Shown here: positions 13,638 through 27,000 of the stretch, one piece after another
Position numbering within the stretch: the stretch's first letter is position 1
How the letters are laid out: each line of letters opens with the position of its first letter
Source of the DNA: Datnioides undecimradiatus
Taxonomy: Eukaryota > Chordata > Actinopteri > Lobotiformes > Datnioididae
Assembly: GCA_008933995.1 (NCBI GenBank)
Contig: WARS01000031.1
Span: forward strand, 462,001 to 526,000
DNA: 64,000 bases
Direction of reading: 5' to 3'
Program-made: the position numbers and the translations under genes
Notes under the pieces: generated by a model
Database searches by the model: none
Told to the model about the DNA's origin: nothing
The model's input: the letters and a program-made list of their open reading frames with translations, nothing else

Positions 13638-14695
13638 AGGGGGCTGGGGGTATGAGAAGAAGGATGGTGGTCTTCAGAGGGCTTCTTAATGAGCCAAGGT
13701 AATCAATGCCAAAGGAGATGGCTTTGATGGATGCCTTTGAGAAAACAATGTGTCGTGACGACCTCTGTCTAAAGAAACCACAAAGCAAAGACTCTAAACA
13801 AGAAAACTGACCTTCAGCAGGTTGCGGCTATGCAGTTGACCCTTTAAATCACTATCTGGGCACACAAGTGTTGATTTAAGCTTACCTTGGTGATAAGAAG
13901 AGAAGATTGGTGATGATCTTTTTTGACCACGTTTACTGATAAACACTTGTTATTGTGGTTTAGTCACGCTTATTTCAACAGCAAAACAAAATACAAACAA
14001 ACCAAATGAAACAAAACAGGATGAAATTCAACCATTTCCCAATGACTCGGGATTCTTCTGATCAACTTATTTTTATGGACTGATTTATCTGACATCAACA
14101 TTAGGCTACTCTTTTGTGCATTGCAAGTGCTAATTATTTTTTTCATTTGTCATCTATCCATCCAGTCTCGATCTTGTCCTTGCCACGAACTGAGTGGGGA
14201 ATCCCCACAATGCCTGGATGGTGAAATTAGGTTCCCCTTTAATTCAAGCAGTAATGTCCTCCTTTGTTCTCTTGTCTTTCTTTTTCCCCTCCTGCAGGGA
14301 ATACAGTAAAATGTCTCCTTCTAGCATGTAATAATGGTTAAGTGTTTGAGTGAATTATAATATATGCATGCATGCAACATCCAGATACTCTAAGTTTAGA
14401 CTGTGTCTTATTGTCACTCATGCATGGCGATTTTGTCAGATGTGTGGCCTGCCTCTCTCAAAAGTCGGGCATTTCTGCCTTTTTATAATGATGTACGACA
14501 CAAAGTCATTCCATATTTGGCGATGAGTAGAAGCCATCACATTACCGAGCTTGTCATGCTACCCATCTCACCATTATGCAAGTTTAATGGGAAGCTTACT
14601 GCAAGTTAATGGAATGCATGCTGTGTCCAAGCAATTGTTTTACAGTGAATGATATATGCAAAATAGACAGTTTGACAGGAAGCTAAGCTGGAAAA

Positions 14696-14696
<1 letters not shown>

Positions 14697-14740
<44 letters not shown>
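14697..14740. repeat. (GT)n-(AT)n compound microsatellite
   Basis: About seven GT units pass directly into about fifteen AT units. The AT portion is self-complementary. Confidence 0.95.
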
Positions 14741-14743
<3 letters not shown>

Positions 14744-17700
14744 CACAGGAATTTAAAATAATTTCTTTTGAGTGGTTCTAAAGTGTAGCACAGTTGTAAA
14801 AGCTATTAAAAAAGAAGTCTTGACAAGATGTTGTTGTAAATGCAGATGAAATTAAACCAGCACACCACAAATTATTTACATTATACATTTGATTAAATTA
14901 CTACTCCTTTATACATCATTGTTCACTAGTGTCTGCATTATATTTGTTATAGCTATTGTCTAATAAAATGAGATGGATCATTATGTTCCAGTGGGTGCAC
15001 CAGTGGACTATTGCTAGATCTGCATACTATAAGCTTGAAAAGACATTGGTGTATCTTGAGCTGGTAGATACAATAAAAAAAACCCAATAAGATTATGATC
15101 TTACACACCAGAATATTGCCCTCTACAGTATTTTTGGCTTCAAGGATTTAACAAACAAAATTGTAAAGAACATCACAACGTCAACAAAGTCACTACTAAC
15201 TAACTAATGTCTGTACTGTCTGTACTCACCCCTCAACTAAAGTAACGCTGACACTGGGCAATTATGAAATATTTAAGTTTACATTCTATGATTACATTTC
15301 ATGGCAATATTATATATATATATAATATTTTTTCTTATAATATCATTTTACTTCATGCATATGTGTGCATATACCTTTCTGTGATTTCTTCAGGAGGATT
15401 TCATATGATTTATTTCTCAACAGAGAATGAGTGTAATGGTCATTGCATCATTTCATTTGAAGACCTTTGAGACATGAACTGGGAACTTTTCACAGGTACT
15501 TTACCACTTATAAATATTTCTATTTTCAAGATTCTTTATGTGATCATACTTTAATTCACTTTGCAAATGCTCTCACTTCCTCTTATGCTTTCTACACCCT
15601 TGGACTAAGCAGTTCTTTTTTTCAAGCCTTCCCACCTCTCTTCAACATCCCCATCAGTCTTTCCATGTAGGCACTCTGCGTAGTTAAATAGCACAAATGT
15701 CAGACTGACAAAATGGCTAAAGGCCAAAGTTGAGAACTACTGTCAAGAGGTTTTAGCACATATCAAGTGAAATATCTTGACAATGTCCTTACTTACTGTA
15801 GCTCTTGAACATAAAGTCATGTTAACACTCAAAAGGCCCAGAGAGCACGACAGTATGCAAGGATATTTAAAATTGAATTATCTTACAGTGCAATTACAAT
15901 GTCCTCTTACTCAACACAGTCTGTAAAATGTTCTGCTTGTAAATGGCCAAAACATGAAACAAATTACAGACCCCTATGACATTTTTCGCCACTCAAAATA
16001 GCCCATTAGTGCCACGGTAATGGGCCACAGGGCGTTTGTAGGCTACCAAAATGGGAATAATATATCTCTGCTTCTCATTCTTCAGGGTTTCAACACTTAG
16101 GTGGCTGGATGATTTGTCTGCACTCACAAGCATTTGTAATTCACATATTACTTACGTGTGTTCAGAACAATAGTGTACTGAGGACAATTACAAAATGTGG
16201 AAAACTGGAAACAGCATCAGTTGGAAAAATGCATGATGGCTAAAAAAGCCTTGCTTCATGTAAACCACAATTTTTAGTGACCTAAACATGTGAATTATCT
16301 CCCATTTCTCATTTTTAGCTGCAGCTTTTTTTTTTCCCAGATGCTGTATTTGTCCTCATGCAATCAGTCATGCTCACAGCAGCCCATAGAGAAACAAAAA
16401 TATCACACTGCGCACCAAGTAGCCTCCAGTTGGAATCAATAGAAGTGTTTCCCTGTGATGCCATCTTAAGATGTGCACGCAGACAAGTGGCAAGAAAGAA
16501 ACGACAGAACCACAGAGAGCAAATGGTGAGACATGTTTAGGAAGGTTTGTGTAAACTGCACGAAAGGGTAACATGTTTTCTGGCACAGAACATATGATTA
16601 TATGCAGCCAGTGATTTATTAATTTATTTTAACATTAACAAGGATCTATTTTGTATACACATTTAGCTTCTCTAATAAATGGTTGCATGATGGGATGCTT
16701 GGACACTTAGACTACTGCACTTAATTAAAAACCTTTGCCACATTGACTAACATGGAGCCCATTAGCCAATGGCTGTATTGTTTTTAAAGCTAAACTTTAA
16801 AGCTGAACTTTCTATCTAACTATCAAACACGCCCTCACTCACAACTTGTCAAATAAGACAGGTTGGTCAACGGCCCTACCCTTTACAGTGTAATGCTATA
16901 TGTACCCTTCTTGCATTAGTTTTACACGCACAGGGCTCTGCAGCCAAAGTGGCAATAACCTATATGCAATATAAACTTTCAAAATGAAGAAACTTTTCTT
17001 GGTTTCTTGGGGTTTCATAGGGCATAGGGATAGGATAGGATAGGTGACTTGCATTCTTCATACTACTTGCACTCATGAAAAAGATCATGGATTTTGTCAA
17101 AACAAGTCCACTGGACAAAAGTATGGTTAGCCATAGACGACTTGTTTTTGTGACTGCTTGTATGAAACAGCACTGAACCATATTACAGGTGTTGCTCATA
17201 GCCAGCACCTGGAGAAAAAAAATACACTGATATAATTATGACGATAATACAAATCTAAGAAGCTGCTCTGCACAGACTCAACAGAAATTGCTGAGGAAAT
17301 GAATATTTGTATATGAAGTGCTTAATAGCGAGCACACAGTCCATCACTTACATGCTTTTTTCGTTTTGGGTTATTTTTTGTTTTCTCCAAAAGACTTTTC
17401 TGCACAAATTTACAAATATGACACGATTTTTTTGGAGAATTCAATTGTCATTCTTTGTTTTTACCATTCAAGATGTTCGGAAATGTTCCCCATGGGACGC
17501 CTCACTTGTTAAACTTACAGGGAGTTGCATCAGATCAAAATATCAGGGGAGAATGGGGATCGGAAGTTTTATTTGTGTTGTCATTTTTTTCTGTTCTTTA
17601 TGAGGCATGTGTAGAAGAATATCTACAGTTCCTTTATATTGTGTTATTGGTCTTTGTGAGTCTTGCCATACGAAGTGCATAATAAGATGTGCAGTAAAAT

Positions 17701-18590
17701 GGTTGGCTATGGCAAACATGGGTTATTTATATTAAACTGACTATCATAATTATCATTTGCTTTGTTATTTCCATTGATTGGATGACTTATAATTCATACA
17801 AGATGTTTGTTATCAAGGGTGGAGCTGATGACTATCAAAAATCTTCCAGCTACAATTCTGGCATGGAGATGAGCTTTATCACTGTTATTTAAGTACAGTC
17901 AAGGTACCGTTGAACAGCGTCAGTTACAATTAACTTTTCAGCATAAGCCCTGAAATGAGAAGTATCACAAGCAAGCAAGTCAAGTTCATATATTTCCAAT
18001 AAACATTGGAAAATGTAGGAATTAAAGGGTAAGTTATGATTAACCAGTATCATAGTCACTAGTTTGTCAAATCCAAAGAATGCATCCTTTGGAAAGTATG
18101 AATGAATGAACTGGTACATTATGTAAAGTCAGATTTTATGACCGTATCTAGCATTAATATACAGTCTATACACATAAAATACAGAGTATACTGTGTGGGA
18201 TATGGTAATTTTCTGTATGCAGTTAGAGGTAAAAAGGCAAAATTACCAAAGTCACTGGGTCAACATCCTCCAAGGGTCATGAATACATGATGTCTATGTC
18301 ATTGCAATCCAATCCGTAACTGTTACAACGTGCTTGTGTACTATGAACTCTTACTGAATGGAATTGGAATTCTTGACTGTAAAGGGCCCAAAGTATTGCA
18401 CACACGGTTAACCATTTGCACTTTCTGTATTAAAGCAGAATTTATCCTCAGACCTTCATTGGGTAAAATATAGCACATAATATATAAAGCTGACCACAGA
18501 AGAACTAACCAATCAAAGATGCCAGCAGCATTTCCCAGGGCAACACTGATGTAAATTAAGGTCAGTGAGTTCTTTCAATTGTAAACAAAC
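14741..18590. other. non-coding, nothing recognised
   Basis: Unique-looking AT-rich sequence. Simple sequence includes a short (TA)7 run at 15311-15324 and a GGATA x4 run at about 17024-17044. Open frames of 60-98 codons (for example 17307-17603) are hydrophobic, T-rich and show no motif. No RNA gene or transposon is recognised. Confidence 0.5.
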
Positions 18591-18684
18591 ATTGCAATCC
18601 AATCTGCAATTCCAGATATTTCCCTCTAGACTTAAGTGTTGACTGATTGACCAACTGATGGACCAACCAACATTACCATCCCTA
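18591..18684 (+). repeat. teleost dispersed repeat, tail fragment
   Basis: The strings CATTGCAATCCAATCTGCAA, CCAGATATTTCC, GACCAACTGATGGACCAACC and AACATTACCATCCCTA match, with decay, the 'CATGGCAATCCATCCAATAG...GATATTTCA...GACCGACCGACATTGCCATCCCTA' portion of a repeat found throughout teleost genomes. Only the tail is present. A longer copy lies about 0.8 kb downstream in the same orientation. The match is from memory, not a search, and many differences from the form I remember suggest an old insertion. Confidence 0.6.
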
Positions 18685-19390
18685 ACATTCCAAATATGGG
18701 TAAAAAGCACCGTATAACATATAACTGCATATACAGACAAAGAAACAAAAGGAGAAAGTGACGATAACATTGTAAATAAACAACAGGCACAGCATACTGA
18801 CAACCACACCTACAGTCATCTACAAACTTTTGTTGTAGTATCTCACTGTTGTTCACGATCCCTAACATCTCATCTCAAGCAACCTAGAAAGCTATGGATG
18901 AGATAAACTTAACTCTTTTAAGAGAGAAAGACTTCTGTGTGCAGTTGGTCATGCATTGTGTTCACCAATAAACAAAGTGACGCAAGCATTTGCAATGTGT
19001 ATTTTATTATGCCTTTTGATCTGAAGCAGAAATGAATTGCTCAGACACACGCACTGTTTCATCAATTATTTTTGCACTAGATGCACTTGTCTATTTGCCC
19101 TAAAATAATAATAATTTGTCTATTAATGATGGAAGTTTGCTCTTAATATGCAGCATTACATGGACTGTGTGGACTGTCAATTGACACGTAAGGCCAAGTG
19201 GTTTTTGGTTGGCTTGTCAGAGTCAAAAGTCAAGGGTTTTTTTTTCATTTCCAACCCATCCATGCTGGCAGCTAACAACCAGTATTTTTTTTTTCCCTGG
19301 GTGTTGTTACACGATGGTATCTCACATATTTATTGTTGATTAGTGTTTGATGCCGTACATATTCCATGAATTATTATGTATGTGGCTGTA

Positions 19391-19740
19391 CTTTGGCACA
19401 GCTGTGGTTTGTGTTTAGTGCTAATTAGGAAACGTAAGCATGCTAATTTGCTAAACTAAGATGTGTTAATATTTATCTCAGACTACAGCTGAGGATGATG
19501 GGAAGGTCAAACGTTTTGAAGAAAAAAGTCTGCCTTGATGACGATGCTGGATGAAAACGTTTTGGATCATCACAGTTTTTAAGATATAATGTCTAGAGAC
19601 CATTAATATACGGGCTACTTTTTGTGTCAATCAGTCCAATAGCTGTTGGGATACAGTATTTCAGTCTGGACCAAAGTAAAGGGCTGTCAAACAAGGCCAA
19701 TCAACCAACTGATGGACCCTCAATGCCATCTCTGAAGCCC
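19391..19740 (+). repeat. teleost dispersed repeat, longer copy
   Basis: Successive landmarks appear in the expected order: TTTGGCACAGCTGTGG, TTAGTGCTAATTAGGAAACG, AAGCATGCTAATTTGCTAA, ACAGCTGAGGATGATGGGAA, TGTCAATCAGTCCAATAGCT, GTTGGGATAC, TTTCAGTCTGGACCAAAG, CAACCAACTGATGGACC and CAATGCCATC. Together they are a decayed copy of a very common teleost interspersed repeat of about 350-450 bp. It is non-coding and its origin is not certain to me. The copy is full-length-like compared with the tail fragment at 18591-18684. Confidence 0.7.
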
Positions 19741-22700
19741 ATTTCTGTTGACCTATCTAAATAATCTAAATCTAAATAAGTTGCATTATTATCACTATAT
19801 GGTACAGTAAGTGTGGTCATCCATATGAATATGCATATGAATTACACATAAGTGCTAGACTGTATTAATTATGGAATATGATCACAAAAAAATTTAGCTT
19901 TGCTAATGTCTGGGGATGGTCTTTTAAATAATAGTCTTTTAAATAATGTGTAGCTTGAATTAGTGTTGTTCCCATGTTACTCAGTATAAATCAGTATAAA
20001 TCACATTTGGCAGACAGCGATCAGCTTGATGCATGCTTGACTTTCCCAACTTTTTTTTTTTTTTGCAAGGGGATATAAGTTGAACTGACGACATGGGCAG
20101 AGATAAATGTCTCGGTTTAAAATGACTATTTCAAGGTCATAGCAGAGGGACATTTCAATTAGGGTCCTTTCTGAGAGCAAATTTAAGTAGAAGGGTTCAG
20201 AGAAGTATTTAAGAGAAAAATGACTGTTTAATGAAACTGTCATCCTTGATTGAAATTTAAAATGGAGGAGGGCAACCTGAAATCTCAGTGTAGGGGGGTG
20301 AATGTAAAGGCTGGTCTTAACAGGACACATATAGGCAAAATATTGACTAAAATAATGAAAATTAGGTTCATGATGTTATTGTGTTTGATTTAATGAAATC
20401 AAAAACATGTTGCTCGTTCACCAGTGCCCCCTTACCTGTGTGGGTGTATTGATATTATGGGTATTGATATCTAGGGATTCGAAAGAGGTTGTTTTATTTT
20501 GTTTAAATGGTACAATGACACGTTTGATAGTCATTTCTTTTGTTTTTCTCTTAACTGTATTGTATTTGCCTGTTGCAGTGCATTTTATTCACGCTGATTC
20601 TTTAACCAAATACAATGTCTAAGATCTGTAGAAGTTTTTGGTGCATTTTCTGTATCAAATCTGTGGCGCTTTCATACGCCCAAGATGCAGCCAATCAGCA
20701 CCAAAACAAAGAACAGGCAATACATAGTCACCTTATTGAACATATCTCTACGGGTAAATCTGCCACACTGTCAACAGGGTTTGGTTTTTCTTGCCCATTA
20801 GTCCAACATTCTCCAGTTCTGATGGACAGTGTCGAGACAGTAGCAGTGTGGAGGTGTGTGGAGGTGGAATATCACCAACTGACAGCTGCTTGCATTTTCA
20901 CTGGACACAGTGTTTAATTTGAAATACAATAATCTATAAAGATGGATGCAGTCTGCAATGTGTCCGCCTATGGTCTCACCACTGTGTGAATTCCAAATGA
21001 CTGATATTTCTAAGAATACCCAGCCACCCACTTTCAATGACTGATCGTACAACAAAGCTACCATATTGCAATTTTTCCACCATTGCATTGAATTTTGTAC
21101 CCTTTATCTGTATGACCAATACTGTTTAGAATTCACATGCAGTTAAATGTACTCATTATTTACACAAAAACACAACATCAGGTGGATAGATGACATACAT
21201 AAAACAGACTGTGTGCTCAAATCTGTGCATGATGTTAATGTTGTGCTAGATGCTGGAGGCCAGTTTCTAATCCAAAACATCTCACACACCACTTACACGT
21301 AAAGATCTGGTCATTGTTGTCAAGCAAAAGGAAAACCTACAATTTTTTTAAGGTATGTTATATTTTTATCCATATCACAGCAGCAGCCCATGCCATTTAT
21401 GTAAAGTGCCTGTGCATGCCAGGGGTGGTAGGATGCAGTCGATCTCCATTTATTTGCAGCATGCAGTCTAAAGCATGGCTGGTTGCACATTGCCTTACCA
21501 GCTGCACAGCTACAAGCAAATGATTTAAAGACTGCATGCTCTGCAGCTGCTACTTGCAGGATTATCTTGGGAAAAAAAGGTAGTGAGGACATTAGTGCAG
21601 TGATAGTATCTGTGATTCTAGGTTGTTAGATGTCGTTTCCACATGAGGACACAGCACCTATGTTATGGAGTGAGGGAGTGAAAATAAATAGGAAGCTCTT
21701 GGTCTCTGTATTTTATCTGGCTGCATGCACTGCATGTGTTATTTAAACAAGACACACCAAACCATCTCCACCATATGTACATTGAAAATAACCTCTGAGC
21801 TTTACTTGACATGCGCTATACACAAAGGAAAACTCCTACAATAGCTGTGTTTCTGTTGCGTGCAACTGATTTTGCTTTTTAGGAAAAAATAAAACACTTT
21901 TTTCTGTGACTCATATTTAAACTGCATAGGTAAGTAAAAGTATTTGCAATAATCCAGTGATTCTAGACGTGTACAGTTGTCATACATGCAAAATGTAAGA
22001 ATTTTAGTTTAAAACAATATAAAAATAACTTCACCTATAATCAGAATGTTAATAAGATTTTTGATGTTGTGTCATACATTGTACATGGTTGTTTTGTTTG
22101 TATATGCAGTATGTGTGCACAGCCAGTTGTGTTTGTTGCAACACATGACCAAGTCACAGGTTGTCCGAGCAGTGACTGAACCTGGGTCTCTGCAGTGGTC
22201 TCTGCAGTACAGCTTTACTTTAGAAACTCCATTAACAGGAATGTGAGTGTACTGTGCACTAACACAGACCCAACTCGTGTTTGTGTGGCTTTTAGTATAT
22301 AGCTCCTGGGACAACTACTCTGTCCTAAATTAGGCATACCACAGTTTGTCATATTGTGTTATGAATGAACAGAAAATAGGAGCAGGTAACACATTTTTAC
22401 ACAGAGCCTGATTTTTTTAAGTACTTCAAAGCTGTGCATGCTGTGCAACAACCACTATGAGACAACAATATGCAATTAACCAATGTAAAATGTATCCTAA
22501 AGTGTTATTATCTGAAGAGGGGATGAAGAAATGAAAGAAAGAATTTATTCATTACATTACAGATAATCACAATCCCATCCTGTATGTATAGGCTGTTGAC
22601 TCCAGTGACTGAAAAAGACATATTTTCTAAGTTGTACTTTTAATGTAAACTGTATATACTGTAGTCCTTGTTGGTACACACCCACACATATCCACATATA

Positions 22701-23869
22701 GATTCACATTTAATGTTTAAAGTTATATTTTCATCTTTGTCGTTTGACTGTGGAATAAAAAAAACAAGTTCTCCTCATTAACAACTGAACCTAGAAGAGC
22801 GAGGTCCTTTCTTATTTTCTTTCTTTCTTTTTTTATTTGCGCACCAAAATACTCCCTATAATCATTATATATTACTGTATTTGATGTACTCTTGGAAGTT
22901 TCTGAATGCAGACTTCTCTGGGGTTTGTCTCTGATGTCTCTGATATTGGACACTTCAAAGTACCAAGTGTTCATATTGCAAAGGTTAACCAATCAATAGC
23001 TATAAGTATATTTAATGGCAAGTGTACTGACTTCTCAGGTTTAGTATAAAGTCCTGTGTTACACTCAGAGCCATTAACAAATGTAAGAGCTTATATGAGA
23101 TCCCGGGTGAGAAACAGGATGAGGACCTGGGCTACAGATGTGATGAACATTCGGTTGAGGGCCTGGGCTAGAATCTGAGTGATGATGCATATTAGAGCCT
23201 GTGAGAGCCTATGATGGGCCCTACACACTTCACACTGCTCTGTGGTCCAGATAAATAGTCTGACAGGTCCATCAAGAGAGATGTAATGTTTACCATGTCC
23301 TTCAACAATTTGCTGAAGAACCACTGATTGAGAGCTCTCATTTGCTGCTGAAATGAACATGTAGGTGCAACTTTCACACTTACTGGAATGCTAAAATAAA
23401 ATTCAGCTTTAAATATGTGCAAGTCTTTGATTTCTGTTGGGTGGATGTAAAAAAAAATGATCAGTGGAACAAAATAATAAGCATGATGCTAAAAGTTTAA
23501 GCAAAATTCTGTTGAATTTACAGGCTGTTCAGATACTTGAAACAAAGCCCAACACATTCTTGTGAAAAGGGTTGAGGCTGTGCAGCGCCAAGTAGAACAA
23601 TGAAAACACTACATGAGCTGAGTGGTATGTACTGTCTGTTCACTGGAACACTGTGAGTGGAGGAATTGCAAAAGAAGCAGCAGCTATGTCTACCTAAATC
23701 TCCAGCTCCTTCCCGGAAGCAGGCACTCACTTTCAGTTCAGGTTAACTCCGACCTCCAACAAGTCATCCAGGTGAGCCACTTTATTAACAAACTTTATTT
23801 TTAGTATGGGAAACACCCATGCTGTGCCCGTGTCACAGGCTGTGATTACAGTATAACAATAAACACAGC
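19741..23869. other. non-coding, short duplications
   Basis: No gene is recognised. A near-perfect tandem of GTCTTTTAAATAAT lies just upstream at 19918-19946, CAGTATAAAT is repeated at about 19983-20002, and TGGTCTCTGCAGT is doubled at 22190-22215. The frames at 20001-20330 and 23091-23360 (minus) carry hydrophobic stretches but no family motif. A short imperfect duplication (GAGGACCTGGGCT / GAGGGCCTGGGCT) is seen around 23120-23170. Confidence 0.5.
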
Positions 23870-24005
23870 CAGTGTTGTGCAAGTTCACACTTCACGAGCG
23901 CTAGCTCAAAGTTCAGTTCACAGACATTAAAATGAACTAGCTCACATTCAGAGTTCATAATTTTGAATTTTGCTCAGTCCAATATAATGAAGTTATTCAA
24001 GTGAC
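23870..24005 (+). repeat. GTTC-rich dispersed repeat, hAT-like end
   Basis: The segment opens with CCAGTGTTGTGCAAGTTCAC and continues with AAAGTTCAGTTCACAG, AAAATGAACTAGCTCAC and CAGAGTTCATAATTTTGAAT. This is the pattern of a widespread fish repeat rich in GAACTAGTTC-type half-palindromes. CAGTGTTG is compatible with a hAT terminal inverted repeat. I did not find the opposite terminus nearby, so it is either a fragment or a degenerate copy. The family assignment is tentative. Confidence 0.45.
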
Positions 24006-27000
24006 ATGTTCATTCGTCCATGTTTCAATGAGCTATTCTTTTTCAATATAACATCCTCCCACTCATCTATCCTCAGTTCACAATCTTTGCAACTGCCCAC
24101 TTGCCAAAATACATTAATTACTTTATACTATGACAGAGTCACAGATAGTGATAGTTTTAAACATCATGAAAAACCAATGTGAGCATATGTTTTACCCCTT
24201 GTCAATGTATCATATTATGCAGAAAGAGGTGCCATAAAGGTGTAGTCCAGATGCAATGGATTTTTTATTCAGCCTGCATTAACTACATTATACAGCAGCT
24301 CAGTAACATAAATGAGATTTATATCCTTTCAAGGGAGCTGGTACAGGTCCTCCTTTTTTTGGAATTTTTGGATTAAAATCCATACGGATGGAGTCGACGT
24401 ACCACAGATGCAACTGTGGTAGCAGCTTTGCATAACGTTAGTCAATGTGTTATTGATCAGTCAAATTATTAACAGTGATGAATCACAAACATCCTTCATT
24501 TAATGTCTGGCACTGTAAAAGTAAATAAAAATTAATGTTCTATATATTAAAGTATTTATTACATTTATTAAAGTACCAAAATTTTAAATTCTCTGCATGG
24601 TAATCATCCTTAAAACCGGCTCATAATAGCTGCTTTGTACACATTCTTCATGGCAACCTGAAGGGCTTTTCCATTTGCTCCTGACACCTTTTAAAAATGA
24701 GATGTCCTTTTTTGTCCCCGAGACAATTGTAATTGCAAAAAATTCTATTTGTATACCCAAGGCAGTGCTCCACTAGCGCTTCAGAAAACAAATATCCACT
24801 AGAGTCACACTAACCAACCACCAGTCTCTGATGAGAGGTGGATAGGTCTCTTTCATCTGTGCCACAGTGTAAAAATTAGTCCATGGAGTGGTTATTAATT
24901 TCCATTCTGCATCCCGTGTCCTTGTTTGTCTGCAAAAGACAAAGACCGCCTGCGTACATGGTGTCTCCAGCTTCCCTCATCCCTCTGTTGTCCTTCCCCT
25001 ATTTCATTCTGCCCTCTTCAATATCGCCAACCACTCACTCTCCAGACCCCCATCCAATCCTCATTCCTGAGATGTTGTGGAGTCTGTGACACCATCAGCC
25101 ATGTGCGAAGGGTCATTAGCACAGCCATCATTAAATAAATGAAATCAATCCCAAAAACAGCTGGCTCCTAGGGAGGGAGGGGGGATTTGGGAATATACCG
25201 GGAGGTTCAGGCAGAAAATATTGATGGGGATGCTGTTTCGGCATGAGCGTGCGTGTGTGTATTCATGTATATACAAGTTTGCGCGCATATGCGTATGTGC
25301 ATGCACGTGGTGGCGGAAGGCCTCACATCACGAGCTTTAGATTGTTCTCGATCTTCGCCACAGTAATTATGATGTAAGTGGAACAACAGCGTGAGGTGTG
25401 TGTGTGGTAATTAACCCCAGGCAGCTGAGAAATGAGTCTAATGAGGAGAGCGGGACGTTGAATCTGTTCAATCAATCCTTTCTCTCTTTCTCTCTCCTCT
25501 GGAGCATTTAAATGTATCAGTGACCTTGTAATGGTTAACTGTGACACACATTTGAACCCATTTAGCACATCACCGTCTCTTCATTTATTTTTCCTCCCAG
25601 TTTTTTTTTTGGTTTAGTTTTTTTTGGCATATTGAAGGGGGCTCAAGGAGTCTGGTTTGACTTTGTGCTGTCAGAGATTAAGTCTTTTTTAATCCTACAT
25701 CGTATAGACAAAAAGTGTCAGTGCGGTCAGTGACTGGTGTTCATCTCTGTGTCAAATTAGTACAACAAACTAATGAAGCCTTGAAAATGTTGCAGTATGA
25801 TTATTATGAAAATGTAATATTAATTTAAGAACTAAATTTGAAAGAGACGAGGGTAATAGCGTGAATCAAACATTAGGGGCCATTGAATGAAAGTCATTAC
25901 ACCAATAGTATTACCATCTCAACTAAACAGCAATAAAAAATTGGTCAGTTTTATTGCCCTGAATCAGTGACAATATGCAATATAATTAACAAAAAGTTAT
26001 ATTAATTAAGCAGCCATTTTACACGATTAAAGTAGAGTAATGAAAATTGCAGAATGCAAGAGGGCAATGTATTAAATTTTGACAAAATGTCATTTTAATG
26101 TTTGTGTAGAAAATGTATTTTGAGGGAGGTAATTGTGAAAAAATGAAACAAAGTGTATTTGAAATAGTCATTTATTTTAAAAGACTTGTTGCATGTATTA
26201 TGCTATTGATACTATAGAAATTATTGGACAATTTGTCCAAATGTCTTGTTAAAAATGTTCAAACACAATTCAGAAGCCTGAAAAATGGTTGGAGTTCTGA
26301 ATGTAGTTTGCCACGACTGCACCTGCCCATTACCCAAACCATTAGCCTGCAGCAAAAACATTATGAAACCAGGCTGTGCTGGTAAACTGTTAGAGGAGGA
26401 GCATAATTTGTGTCATGTAGATGTTTAAAAAGATTGTGTTCATGAGTTATATAGTTATGGTTCTGCTATTTTTCACTTGCACGAGGGACGTGGCGTTTCA
26501 TTTTTCACATTATCTCAAAGGTATGATCAAGCAAAAATGTTGAAACTTTCGATTACAATTACTTCGAATTTTAGGAGAGGAACAGGTGTAGTAAGGGGTT
26601 CATTTAAAGTCCAGTGGATGCACTGGGAGGGTTGTGGATATTTTGCCTATGATGCATGCCAGAAAAAGATATTCAGGGTCAGATCCGGGCCTGGCTATGT
26701 CTCATATGGTGCAGAGGTCATGGGGGTGAGCCACATGATTCAACACCCTGTGGAGGGGATGGCACATTAATCAGTTTAGTAACATAATCTGTCACAAATG
26801 GGGGTGTATACAGCAGCCAAACTCATGACTAAAGGCGCTATTAGCAATGCCAATCAGAGCAGTGTTCACCCATATAACCAGGCCAACCTGCCAAATTGCT
26901 CGGCTCGTTCACACAGAGAGAATGCATCAATATAATTGGAAATTCTGACTGGAAACCTGTTATTTTCAGGCGTGGTAATGCTGAGAGACATACTGTGACT

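Noticed and set aside
23091..23422. 89-codon minus frame with hydrophobic stretches as a membrane-protein exon
   Set aside because: The hydrophobicity comes from a local imperfect duplication, and no receptor or channel motif is present.
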